A stretch of DNA of 44,616 bases from positions 1 to 44,616 of the forward strand of contig JANBPT010000322.1 in the NCBI GenBank assembly GCA_027575765.1, read 5' to 3'. The notes below the pieces were generated by a model. It saw only the letters and a program-made list of their open reading frames with translations, was not told the origin of the DNA and searched no databases. Both the position numbers and the translations under genes were made by a program. The stretch comes from Tieghemiomyces parasiticus. Taxonomy: Eukaryota > Kickxellomycota > Dimargaritomycetes > Dimargaritales > Dimargaritaceae. Numbering within the stretch: position 1 is the stretch's first letter; each line of letters begins with the position of its first letter. Shown here one piece after another: positions 18,485 to 29,927 of this stretch.

Positions 18485-19680
18485 TTTTTGCGTTTGCTAA
18501 GTAGAATTTTGCGCTACCCACTCGCCAACTGTGCGTCTTGGGTGACGCGTTGGTTGCACCGGGCTGTGGCCAGCCAGTTAGTGTTGTCGCATTTTGCGCC
18601 AGAACGAGTGGATCCTGTGTTGCGCCTGTTGCTGTCGCTGATGCCAGGTCCTAGAGCTGCACCAACAGTGCCGGGTAGACGCCACTTGCCATACCAGCTT
18701 CGGTCAATGCTGTTGATGGCTGGGCTGAAACCTGATCGGGGATATTATTCACCACCATTGATGATGATTGTGGTCAGAATAATCGCCGACTTGTGATCGC
18801 AGCCTTAACAGCGACCTCTCGCCTGGATTCAGAATGATCACGCTAAGCTGAGTCCATCGAAGTCGCCTGCGCCGTTTAATGCATTATCCTACGACGAGTC
18901 CTTCTTAGGATAGCATGCTTCAGTGTCCTCTCGTCTCCTTCGTGCCGTGTTTTTCCCTGCTGCTTTCCTATGGTGTATTCATCACTGCTGCCACTTCACC
19001 TCAACTTTTGGAAGTCAAGACCGGAATGGCTATATAGTATCTGTCCGCCGGCCACCTCAATAAACGAGAGACTGCCATAGAACCCTTTTACTTTTATATT
19101 GTTTTCTCAACCCCTGTGTATTTACTACACCACCATCCTCTTAAGGCTCCAGGCCAACGGTGAGATTCCGGAGCGGTTCCAGTGTGCACAGTCCCAGGAT
19201 GATGGTGGTGGCGGTAGTGGTCTGGTGCCTGCCAAGGCTGCAAGGTACAAGGCCACTACTACTACTGACCAGAGGCCGCGGGCGAAGTGCCAGTACAAAG
19301 GCTGTTCTCCGCCAGGTCCATAAAGAACCTTCCAGCCCTGTTATCGCAGGGCTAAGCTGCGACAAAAGCAAGCTACTCGGGCCACTCTCCATTCAATGTA
19401 ATAGAGGGGAGGCACCGTAAAGGTGAGTCGGTTGGGCAGAGAAGCCTCATCTAAGAAATGAATGGAATAACTGCTGCCTGCTGTGTGACAACGTACTAAT
19501 AGGCTCGACCTTCTGCCTTTCTGCTAACATTTCTCACTTTGCCATAGGTTCGTCGACGCAAACGCAAACGGCTCGGCTCGTTACACGCAAAATTTTCCCT
19601 CATCAACGCGCAAATTCACGGGACACGCGCCACAAATACTTCACACGAGTGGCGGTCTATTCACTATTGCATGGCGCAAA
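18485..19680. mobile_element. Possible decayed DNA transposon with oppositely oriented subterminal motifs
   Basis: Three copies of T(2-5)GCG(C/T) lie in forward orientation at the left (18485-18492, 18506-18515, 18591-18600). Four lie in reverse orientation at the right (CGCAAAC repeated at 19557-19569, 19586-19596, 19608-19616, 19674-19680). I found none between them. Clusters of short repeats facing inwards are typical of the subterminal transposase-binding sites of hAT-, MULE- and CACTA-like elements. Between them are a GT-rich 100-codon frame (18488-18796), a TATATAG at 19030, an AATAAA at 19059 and an intron-like segment at 19423-19547. I could not define terminal inverted repeats or a target-site duplication and recognise no transposase. 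This is a suggestion, not an identification. Confidence 0.25.
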
Positions 19681-19822
19681 CTCGTTGGCGAATAATAGTA
19701 TAATGAAGCTAGCTACTATATGCTCCTGCGGGATATGTAATGCAAACGATCATAAGTCCATTGCCCTTCGGATTATTACGAATAATGGTCTAATCTCGGG
19801 TGATAAGGGCGTGGTCGCCTAA
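19423..19822 (+). other. Intron-like segment followed by a 90-codon open frame
   Basis: GTGAGT at 19423 is followed after 125 bases by a near-ideal 3' splice region (TGCTAACATTTCTC, then GCCATAG ending at 19547). Reading on with phase 1, the frame stays open from 19550 to a TAA at 19820-19822 (VTRKIFPHQRANSRDTRHKY, then CSCGICNAND). I do not recognise the protein. Upstream, the matching frame is open for only about 20 codons, so no complete gene can be built; it may be the 3' part of a decayed gene or element ORF. Confidence 0.25.
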
Positions 19823-22140
19823 ACCAACGGCCAGAGGATGTGCCACCAGGCGCACCTATAGCACCACTATCCAATGAACCAGTAACGACTGCCCTCGCCT
19901 ACATTCCTTATCCGGTTACCACCTGTATTATCACACTTGGAGGCTTATACCTGGACAATGGGAACCCCTAACTACTTTCCGTGCGTTTGCTGCGCTTACT
20001 AAACCGGCACAGATAGCCCGCACAATGCCGACCAACCCTTATCCAGCAGCTCCCACCACTTCCATACCCGCGACATCCGCTCCCTTACCAATGGCCAAGT
20101 AGTGAACCAAGGACCAGCGACGACCTGCACGAGTATAGGGAGGGCCCTTGCCCTCGATCATCCTAACTCTCGCTCTTCCCTTCACATACGGATTCGTTAT
20201 GGCACCCATTTTCCCCTGGGTGGAGGCCCATCTTCTTGTTACTATAAACTCCCTCCATATTCTATTTTCCACCCACTGATATTCAGATAAACGCTCCTAT
20301 TTAACACATATCAGTACCCACCTTCACAGTCACACTATTGGACCCTTGCCCGCAACTGCCACAAAGGGAAAAATAGATATCGTAAACAACAGCCGAGTCC
20401 TGCGTTCGAAATTCGAACCTAGTATAAATTATTTTTCCCGTCAAGGATCGGGGTGACACTCCAATCCCCCTTACGGGGAAAATCACTCGTACCGATGGAG
20501 CTCTCCCCTAGCTTCCCAAGCACCTACTTCGTATATGTGTCGATAGCTACTTATCGCCTTTAACTCACGCTGGTCTGCGAGGGACATCCCAGGCATATAC
20601 AGCACATCTATGTTACACTCACTAGTCGACTTAGAATGACAGCGGAAGTCGAATGGTCGGGAATGTTTTTGTGAAAGAGGAGATCTGGGTAGCCCACTAC
20701 CTACTATGGCCAAACCCTAAATTCAATGAGCCAATATAGTAGCGATATTGGCCGGCCCGTTTATCTAAGAGGATGAGTAAGCAATACTTGCCAGTTGATA
20801 CAATCTCACCTCCCCCGCCTGGTGAATGTGGGATACTAGCAGCAGCCACAGCACCGAAGACTCCGACTAAACTGATTATCAGATGAAGGGCTGGTTCCTA
20901 CCTCAGAGTTAGTTGGCCTCGAATGGCTTGCGTTACAATGCCTAGGGACGTTAGACTAGGGTATAGTATCTGCATCGGCAGCAGGGGGCTTCATCGACGA
21001 TGGGCGGTGTAAGGTCCACGACCAGATCTAGGCGCTTTCGTAATGGAAAGTCTGCTTTGCGACCAGCCATAGTCGACCATCGGTGGGGACTTTACGCAGC
21101 CTATGGCCCAGTTACCGTCGAGATGTCTGATATTGCGCTGTAAACATGTCATTGGGAAAAAGAAAAGAACCTCTACGAGCCGACTCGATTATAAATCACG
21201 GGTATTAGGGAGGCGAGGTAACCGATGGGCGTCCCTCGAATGGCCATGGGAAGAACCTGGGCCCTAGGGGTCACTATTTGATTGACAAGGTCAGGTCGTT
21301 TTGTTGCTGAAACCAGGAACTTCCAAACCCGGTAATATTGCGTGGATTGGTCAATCGACACGTCGCCGAACCTCGTTTGGGTGGGGTCGATTGTATGGCT
21401 GCCCAGGGCTCATGATCAGTCCCCTCCCGCGGCCAATGAGTACGCCTGTGAAGCATTGGGCGAAGACGAGAAGAGAGGGAAGGGGCAATCGGCCCGACCC
21501 GTTCGCAATGGACCACGATAACGGGTCCTAGCCCAGGTGCGAGACTATCAATAGCACGCATGACTGGTTAAGGCTGGACACGATGTTCAGGCCTCGACCC
21601 CCTAGCCCAAAACTTGGATGAGAGATCTGGTTAGCTGTTCCATAGACGCGACTGATCGCACCCAAGGGTGTGGCCGTCACAAGTGGCAAGGCAATGGTCC
21701 CTCCCGACGATAATTGTATATGCTTTTTATAAATTCAACCGTGATTTGTTTGGACGAATTTTCTGTAATTGGGATTGAACACACAGGCGAACGGAAAGTG
21801 GTACATAATATGCAACAGTTGGGAAGGGCCCACCGCAATGGTAGCACGGCGGAAGTTCAGGGACGAGAAGCTGGCTACTCGAACGGGCCCAGGTGGTCTA
21901 ATAGAGAAGAGGAAGGGATAACGACGGCCAGCATCGATTATGAATAATAGCTATCAGATACCGAATGAAAGGGACCGGGTAACGATGGTTATGGACAGTC
22001 CAGTATATTGCTAGAAGGTATACTGAAAAAGATGAAGTGTGTATGTAAAGAAGGGGAAGGATTATGTTGGGGCGGGCAATTACAAAATGGGGAAGAGCAG
22101 TGGGAGAGGCGGCCAAAATTACTCATGAAGGAAAGGCGGT
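19823..22140. other. Gene-poor intergenic region
   Basis: This is relatively AT-rich for the window, with only short open frames and no protein motif I can name. It includes a 15-base palindrome (GTTCGAAATTCGAAC) at 20404-20418. The final 200 bases lie downstream of the tafazzin stop and are A/G-rich on the plus strand. Confidence 0.55.
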
Positions 22141-23073
22141 CTAGGCGGCCGCTGGGATAGGGGCGAGACCGGTAATGTGCTGCTTGCCGAGGAGGTCGAT
22201 GGCGTTCTTGATGACCCGGGCGATACGAGCCCGGGTATCGGCCGTCGACCAGCCCTCCTCAGCAGCCTGTCGGAGTAGCGGTGCAAAGTCCAAAGGTTCG
22301 CCAACTGCAATGGTGATCTGCTGGCCAGGTACTGGAAGGGGCACGCGGCGGTTAAGCGGGAGCACTTTATCCATGCCCGCGTGCCAGATGGGTACGACGA
22401 GCGGCGTGGTCCTGGCTTCCATCACCAGGCGCGCCACGCCCCACCGGAAGTAGCCCATACAGGAGGTCTGGTACACCTTACCCTCAGGAAAGATGTGGAC
22501 CCACTTGTTGTGGTTGAGGCGGTCAATGGCATTGTCTATAAAGGGCTGTCGCACTCCACCGCCCCGTACTACCGGAATGGTTTGGCACAGGCTGAGGAGG
22601 GCGGTGGAGATCGGGTTGGTGAAGAGGATGTCCTTGGCGGCTATACACCACCGTACGCTCTGGCGGTTCAGACTGTAGTGCAGGGGTACGAAGCCCCATA
22701 GAAGGGGATCATCCACGGCTGAGATGTGGTTAGCCACTGTCAGTAGAGGGCGCGGACAGGTCTCCCGATCGTGCAACAGGTCAATGAGATGGGCGGCGCC
22801 GAATACTTTGGTGTGCGCAAAGAAGCGAAGAAAGGCCTTCGTGACCAGAGCGGTGACGATAATGCACAGGAAGCTGGCGGTGCGGCGGATCAGACCAATA
22901 CAGCCAGGCGTTGTCTCTGGATCAACTTGGATATAATCGCAGCGGAGGCGGTGGGCCATCTGGCGGTCGGCTTCATTGATGCGTACCTTGGGAGCCCGTG
23001 GAGGATTGCCGGCGGGCGGTTTGCGGTACTGGGTCTTGGGGCAGGGTAGTGGCCCGCAATGGTACGACAGCAT
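22141..23073 (-). CDS. TAZ1: Tafazzin, mitochondrial cardiolipin transacylase
   Basis: Uninterrupted 310-residue frame of the PlsC/LPLAT superfamily. Tafazzin exchanges acyl chains between phospholipids and lysophospholipids to remodel cardiolipin at mitochondrial membranes. Motif I is VANHISAVDDPLLWG (His116 and Asp121, the HX4D catalytic pair); the DDP.LWG extension is specific to tafazzins. FPEGKVY (195-201) is the motif III equivalent, followed by RWGVARLVMEA and VVPIWHAGMDKVLP, all typical of the family. A hydrophobic segment at about 66-85 (ASFLCIIVTALVTKAFLRFF) is the expected membrane-associating stretch. The length is close to human tafazzin (292) and shorter than yeast Taz1 (381). 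The start at 23073 gives about 60 residues before this segment; a later Met39 could be used instead. Confidence 0.93.
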   Translation of the reverse strand: MLSYHCGPLPCPKTQYRKPPAGNPPRAPKVRINEADRQMAHRLRCDYIQVDPETTPGCIGLIRRTASFLCIIVTALVTKAFLRFFAHTKVFGAAHLIDLLHDRETCPRPLLTVANHISAVDDPLLWGFVPLHYSLNRQSVRWCIAAKDILFTNPISTALLSLCQTIPVVRGGGVRQPFIDNAIDRLNHNKWVHIFPEGKVYQTSCMGYFRWGVARLVMEARTTPLVVPIWHAGMDKVLPLNRRVPLPVPGQQITIAVGEPLDFAPLLRQAAEEGWSTADTRARIARVIKNAIDLLGKQHITGLAPIPAAA

Positions 23074-26000
23074 CGTAGTATCCAGGGATTAAGAAGGCAG
23101 CGTGGAGAGATGGGGCAGTCAATACTGGCAGGAGTGCAGGATTTGGTGGTCAAGAATAGTTAGGCCTCCAGTGGAGTATTAGAGAACAGGGGAAGCGGGC
23201 GGACAGCAAACAGTGAAGGCTGCGCAGGGACCGGAAATATCAGAGTTCAAAGGGGGTGGGTGATGAAGAGGTGGCTGGTACAAATAGCATTAGATTATAG
23301 GAGGGAGGGGGGCTAGCTTGGTGAGGTGATTTTGGTTCGACTTGGAAGGGGAGGGCGGCGGGTGGGCTTTAAATACCAGCTATGACATAGAAAATATCGT
23401 GAGGATGGGACCCCAGTCTGGCTTTACGCACAGAGCACGAGGGGTAGAAGGTCAAGTACGAAGGGGGGAGGGGGTGCCAAACTCATTGGTTATGTCCACA
23501 GGAAACGAGTAAATAGGAAAAAGGGGGTGCCCCGTAGGGAAGGTGTGGGGGATGGGAATGGTCAGCCATCTGCCATGGGTTCCGTCGACCGGGAACGTGA
23601 ATGAGAGGGACATGGCCGTCTTGGGCAACCAGCCCTTCCCTTACCACCCTCTTCCGCCTCGAATCTTGGGCGACCAGCTTTGGCATGCTCGGCTAGGGGC
23701 GCAAGGACCATAGAGAAAAAGTATTGAGGGCGGCGCCGCTTACATGTCAAATGTTGCACTGCTGCAGGTTCACGAGGCCGAGCCTGCCAACCCAGTTCCG
23801 ACCCATTTCTGACCCACCCGCCCGTCTTTCTTTCTGGGCAATGGACACCATACCGTCCATCTCGTAAATAGTGGCGAGGTAGTGTGAAAATTGGTCAAGG
23901 CGACATGCCGGTAAGGACGATCCCTAGCCGTATAGGCAGGGGGAGAACAGGGTAGGCGACCCGAGGAAGTGGTGCCGGTAACCATCCAATATCGATAACC
24001 ATCTAGTCACCCTCCCCCCCCTCAATCATCAGTATGTACCCTATTACCGAAGGAGGAGGGGGGGGGGGGTCCCCATTCCTCAGAGGTATGTAAAGACGGC
24101 GAGGATCGCAACCACCGTCCCCAGCCTGGGCCGGTGAGAGCGTATAGAAAAGGGGTATATCTGGTTAAGCCGCTATAAGGCATCAATCGCCCGGGTGGCC
24201 AGCCAGTCACAATCTGAACGGCTCTCTCCCTTGTACAACGTCGCGCCGGCAAGGGCCAGCTAGAACCACCGAGCTCTGGGAACTCGTTAGTTCGCCAGTG
24301 ACGGTGGGTGGAAAGGGGGATTGGGGATGGGACAAGTGGAAGATACAGCTTCGCCACAACCAGCAAGCCAGACTCTAGACACCTTGAGGCCTACGAAGGC
24401 CCGATGACGCGTTGTCAAAAGGAGAGGATCCATCCTAGCCTGCTATACGTCAGTGCACAGTTTCCTCCAACTCCGACATGACCACCCATGGACCTGTTGA
24501 ACGAACGGTCAAGAGTTGAGCATCATTTCATAGCCAGAGACACATGACGTGAGCCGGGTAATCTAATTATTGAGGGTTGGCCTCCAAGTCTATAATAAGG
24601 ATAAACTTAGGAGATGCGGGCCGAATGGGTTTTACATGTTTAGGAAAGGAGGCGCGGGTAGTGTGAGAATTTTCCGTGGGGGGGCCTTAACTCCAATAAA
24701 ACCACACCTGGACTGCCTGTTTCCCTCCATATGAAACGTGCCTTCACCCATGTTTGTTCACGCAGAAACAATTACAACTTCTCACTACGCTCTAATACCA
24801 ACCACGGCCTCCCTACAGACCGTGCACGATTCAGCATCGGCCTGCACCCCGTTGGGTTCAGGTCAAATATCCGGGCTGCGTATTAGGAGAGCAACCCGGT
24901 ACCATCCGGATTCCCGCGTCCGACAGAACAGGCAAGGTTAGGGAACCTGTACCACCTTCGACATGGAACGTGGTCAGCCCGGGTTTCTGTGCCGTCCTAC
25001 CCACCGGCGACGAGGTCCCAGAGCGGGGCCATAATTCCCCGCCTACAAACGTACACAGTCGGCAGCTCATCCAAACGAACACTCGACCGACGTGTCAACC
25101 CGGATTACCGATTGATACATTGACGTTAGAGCGTAGCGTGGATTGAGTCACGTCCTTTACACCAGAGCCAACCGCAAACTAAGCCTAGGCTCAAAAATAG
25201 ATTGGTGGTGACCCGGCCGTGGCCCATCCTTTATCCCTGTTCCTACATGAGAAGGCCAAGTATCATCACCCCGTCCTCAACCCGCTCTCTATCGAAAGGG
25301 GTGCTAATAGACCGAATAAGATCGCGTTCTCTACCGCTCGGGCGATTGGTGATCAGGTATCACGACCAACCCTGGCTCGCGCCCTCCAGCCACTTCAGGC
25401 CCGCCGAGTTGACAGGCTAGATGGTGCTTAGCGAGTAGACGGTACTCTGGGGGAAACCCCCCCCCTCTCCTGCCACGCCCGTCTCCACCAGTGCAACTTC
25501 CAATTTATTGTCGTTGGCAAAGTAGCCAGATCTTTGGCGTCGCCTGGAGGTTAGTAATTCAATCGATGGCAGCATGGGGTTACATCCCCTTATCGTGGTT
25601 TAATACGAACCGGTGGTCCCGATCGGTTAGCTCAATGGAAACCTCCTATCCAAGCGATCAGCACCCGCCAGAATAGATCGAAATAGATATAAACCTTCGC
25701 GATAGAGCACATCCCCCGGGTACGTGTTGGGATACCATAAGGTTATCTCTTATGAAAAATAATTAGCTTGCGTTCAGATTTGAGCCCTTCGCGGGCAGGC
25801 TGATTCGCGAATCCCCTATACGTGCGGTGCGACTCCCCTGGTTACTGTGACTACAAAGGGCTCGCAAGCGATGGCAGGAGGGAGTGCTTTTTAGTTGCTC
25901 ATCAATGACTTGGGTGGGAGTAGAAAGAGGGTGTCCTCCCCCACCCGTCCCTCATAGTATCTGGTTAATCATATTTCTCCTTGCAAGGACGTGTTGAGTG

Positions 26001-27600
26001 GGATTACAAGGGGGTGGGCGAGGAGGAACGCGATCACCCTAAAGCCACACCTTTACTGCCCCCCCCCTTCCCCTTGCCTGTCAAGCCGCCACTACCCGCC
26101 GCCAGCGGAGCAAAGTGTACGCGTAAACTGATATTACCCCACCTTCACCCCAGTCTCGCGTGCATTGGTTCTTTGATCCCGTGGCCCAGCTCGCCATCGA
26201 CCCTCACCTGCTTTTGAACTTGGGCCATATGGTAGTTGTCCATATCAGAAGGGGAGGGGGAATGGGGTTGAGGCCCACCACGGTCTTCCAACTCAACTGA
26301 TGAGCGTTTGCTCTTGGAATCGTCGCCATTTCTTTTTAGGAAAAGGTGGCTGAGAATATCCGTTGAGATTCTCAATGCGACGCCGTGGAAGTTTTCTGGG
26401 CGAGTGACAAGACTGACTCGTCTTGGATGCCAAGGACGGCTCGGCCGAGGAGAATGGACTTCACCAAGGCGAGAGTGTGGGTAGGGTGGAATGTTTAGTC
26501 TCCATTGGGAATCGACCTATCCTACAAAGCTTTTGTCGTAGCGTGTAGGAAACCCGCAGCTCCTCACTAAACATTGAATAAATTTCAAGAACAAACAAGT
26601 GAGTGTATTTCTTCCGCGCCATGCTGGCGCTTAGGCAGTCCGCAAGGTTGAATAGGGAATGTAGGCGCAGACCTTAAAGGCTAGGCGACCGGGGGCTACT
26701 GCGGTAGCTCGGCCCTGCAGGCTCTTATCCATCGTTACGCGACTGAAAAGCAAACCGCTGTGGGAGACCTTATGTTACAACCCAGAAAATTAGTCGCTAA
26801 GGTATGCCAGCCGCATTGAGCACCCCGTGTTTGGCGCCCTCTACCGTATTTCCTTGCCTTAAACCAAATAGGACCCACGTATAGCGTCGATCACGGTGGC
26901 TAATGCGTGTTCGCCCTACTTTGGACACCATGAGGTGAGAATGCTGAAAAAGTAAACCGTGGCCCCGTAGCGGTTTGACCTTGCCTCGGACGATAACAAT
27001 GAACGAGGTATCACCTGCTGTACCCCGGCCAACCCATTCCGTCCGACTTGTTTGTGCGCGTGATCGCGGTTTGGTCGACCGTTGCGGACTCGTTCTTGAT
27101 GTTTAGCCGTTTACTATTTCCAGGTGGCATGGCCAGGGTTTTGTACACCAGGCCAGTTAGCGTGGGGGTGTAGGGCCTGATTGTCTGGTATAGCCTAAAG
27201 CCACTTTTTCCCACCCTAATATAGCCGCAATGCTCTTTTCACCGCCCATCGACGACGACCCCACCTAGTGTGCCTTCTAAATCAACTCGAAGGGGAGGGG
27301 GAATCGGGTGATCTGCTGCGTAACCACGACATATCAAGTATTAGTAGCAGGTCCCTGGGTAATCAGAAGGTTTCCCGTGCGGGTCATTTCACTTTGCAAC
27401 GTGTGATCAGCGCAGTTAATTAGAAGGTTGGATCCCCACCTTCGCGTGCGGAATTAAAATATTGTCAAACCAGTACTGATGACCCCCTTTTTCCATCGAG
27501 TAATACAGTCAATAACCCAAATAACTGATCACTGTGTCTTTATAGGTTAGAGGTTTACATCGACACTTCGTGGCGTTCCAATAGTGATATGGTACTCTGG
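23074..27600. other. Gene-poor intergenic region
   Basis: Upstream of tafazzin are A/G-rich sequences likely to hold its promoter and 5' UTR. The remaining 4 kb has only short, overlapping frames on both strands without recognisable motifs. A 12-base G run sits at 24058-24069. I see no RNA gene. Confidence 0.55.
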
Positions 27601-27819
27601 GGATGGGATACGGCGACACCCCAGCCATGGCGCTTCCTCACTTTTGCATATCAACCTACGCCCTGTTTCGTGGTATGAGTGAAGACGAGTCGGGACGATC
27701 AGCGGTCGCTGCCCTGGCAGAGGTTGTGTATTCCCGTCCTCTGTCCCACCCTGGTCATTCACGCAGCAGTGAAACGCGGGCCGGTATATTACGCTTCCGC
27801 TCGAGATTTCTTCCAGTTA

Positions 27820-28311
27820 ATGAGAGGTATCCAATGGTTTGTTTGGCAGCGTATCCTTATTCATCGGCCGACTCTCCACCCCCCTTTCCTGTTCTGGAGC
27901 CAGGAGCTGGCCAACCCAGTGTCATTAACACGAGGGGGATACCAGGCGCTGGCGCGCAGACACAAGGCTACCGCAATCCATCTGGCTTATAAACGGAATA
28001 GTGACAATCCAAGCCTTACGTTGATCCTCGCCCAGTCATCGTATTTCTTTTCCCCCGACCCCGCCGAGTGGCATACTGTAACCACCTACGGGTCACCGTG
28101 GCGTTTGGATTCGGAACCTTTTCCTTCCACGTTACTTAATATGGTGATAGTACATTGCGAAACGATTACTGGCTTGGTCGGGGCAGTAGAGTATTGGATT
28201 CGGCAATGGGACTGGGGTGGCCAGCGACGGGTCTGCCGAGGCCTGCCACCGGATGCCCCAGTCAAGAGGGCTTCTCCGCGGAAAGCCACGGCCCTGATGA
28301 GTCACCGGTAG
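27820..28311 (+). CDS. Hypothetical protein, unrecognised
   Basis: From the ATG at 27820 a frame of 163 codons runs to a TAG at 28309. The frame is also open upstream for about 47 more codons but without an ATG. The product is rich in aromatic residues (FVWQRILIHR, FLFWSQEL, WIRQWDWGGQRR) and has no signal peptide or motif I know. Codon use is less GC-biased than in the confident genes. This length is somewhat more than expected by chance at this composition, but an overlapping frame on the same strand (27603-27992) and a lack of splice or promoter support make it doubtful. Confidence 0.22.
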   Translation: MRGIQWFVWQRILIHRPTLHPPFLFWSQELANPVSLTRGGYQALARRHKATAIHLAYKRNSDNPSLTLILAQSSYFFSPDPAEWHTVTTYGSPWRLDSEPFPSTLLNMVIVHCETITGLVGAVEYWIRQWDWGGQRRVCRGLPPDAPVKRASPRKATALMSHR

Positions 28312-29927
28312 GGATGGGGGCCAGCATAGCCTAGGGATTAACTTCATGTCTGCCGCCCAGCGGGGGGGGACCTTCTGGTTTGGATGGCCCATGCTCGACC
28401 TGACTACTTCCAGCCATCACGTATAGTCATAGGGCTATTCTGACTCGGGCCTTGCGAGCCTAGAGGGTCACGAAAGCAGATTGTGAACGAGCCCCGCCAT
28501 AGCTGCAGCTGACCCGGCGCCGCTGAGGCTACCAAGAGCGGGCCTCAATCCAGTCCATCGGAAACATCCACGCATTCTCCGTTTATACGCCGGTGCAAAT
28601 GGAGAATGCGGGAATACGGCGCGTCCGTCCCACCACTATCGCTGGGATACGATGGGAAACGTTGCCGGTCACCTGTGAAGGGGGGGGGGGGGTGGTGACT
28701 AAGGTGGTTAGCCCATTGTGTGCATCCGATCCAGATACCGTTCGCCCCCCCCCACTGTCCTTTCCTCACCGACCACCCTTGTTGGATGGGCTCACGGCAC
28801 CCCTGGTGAAACAAACATTGACATATTGGTGGCCACGACGAGGCGGCGGTGTCAGGCCGGTCAAACAAAAGGAGATCCATCAACCCACACGACACGTCCC
28901 AAATCACGTTCGTCTCCCACGTTGCTATTGGTCGAGTCGTTCACAAGGCATTGCCCCGGCTCATATGGTCCAACCACCTCATTATCCTTGTTTTGTGCAA
29001 TTATACCTGATTTAACCCTCTTGCGATGGGTGGTCGTTTAGCTTACTGCCATGTTTCTAAGCACCCCTATTTTTTTTTATTTAGGCGGCGAATCAAGACC
29101 CCGCCGGGCATACCCCGTTCCTTGTGTCTCCCATCTGTTCAACGTGATGGTGTCATGACCATGGCAACCCAGGTCAATAGGGGCGTAACTTGGATGGTCA
29201 ACTGGCTCCAAACTCGGGCGAGAGGCGTCAGCCGATGGCCTTACCAACGCCAACCAGCCTTAGCCGAGGAGGAGTATACGGGGGAGTGTTTGCAGGCGCC
29301 TCTTGAGTCGCCGGAAGGTCAGGCCATTCCCTGGCCTCTGCTCGGCACCTTCCTTTTTGACCAATATGCGTCCTCTGCGGGATATTCCTCTTGCGGCCAG
29401 GCCATACTGTAACCCCACCCTCCCAAATGCCACAGAAATCTTGGCCACGCATACTGGCCTCAACCGCATGAAGCGATAATTGAATATCAGTAGCCGGTCC
29501 GGACACTGGCGTTAATCTACTGAACCAGACCCCCCTTAGTAACCTTGTGTACAAGCGTCACAGGCGGCGGAGCTCATTCGCGCGTACACAATGGAGCCGG
29601 TAACTTTACAGCAACCACACTCAACGCAACCATACCGGCGGCTCAACTTATAATTGGCATCACACCTGGTGGGTGTCGTGGCGACCAATGGAGGGAGGTG
29701 TTTTGACCCAATTTTACAGGATTGACTACAGGGCGGCTTCCATTACACATACACAAAGGGAATGACGGAGAGCGAGAGAGAGAGAGGGCGGTAAGATACG
29801 GACTCCCCACTCCCTAGTGAACAGTAACCTGCGCTGCTAGAGCCTGGACAGGATTGGATTCGCCATCGTGTGTCCGCTGGTAAAGAGAAACTGGAAACCC
29901 TTCGCCACCACACTCATCACGAGAATA
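28312..29927. other. ORF-rich but unassigned region, then intergenic
   Basis: Two further plus-strand frames follow the hypothetical ORF: 28593-29015 (140 codons) and 29026-29412 (128 codons, MGGRLAYCHVSKHPY). Neither is recognisable, and both are crossed by frames on the other strand. From 29413 to the ALG7 stop there is nothing beyond a short GA repeat near 29769-29787. A 13-base G run lies at 28680-28692. Confidence 0.4.

Noticed and set aside
18924..19136. Possible solo LTR (TATATAG, AATAAA, TG...CA ends)
   Set aside because: No second copy, no primer-binding site and no flanking duplication were found; the spacing of TATA and AATAAA alone is weak evidence.
19238..19275. C-x2-C-x4-H zinc-knuckle-like start (CQGCKVQGH) suggesting a Gag
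   Set aside because: The fourth ligand is missing and a stop follows within a few codons.
20404..20418. 15-base palindrome GTTCGAAATTCGAAC as a regulatory site
   Set aside because: It stands alone in gene-free sequence with no promoter near it; no function can be argued.
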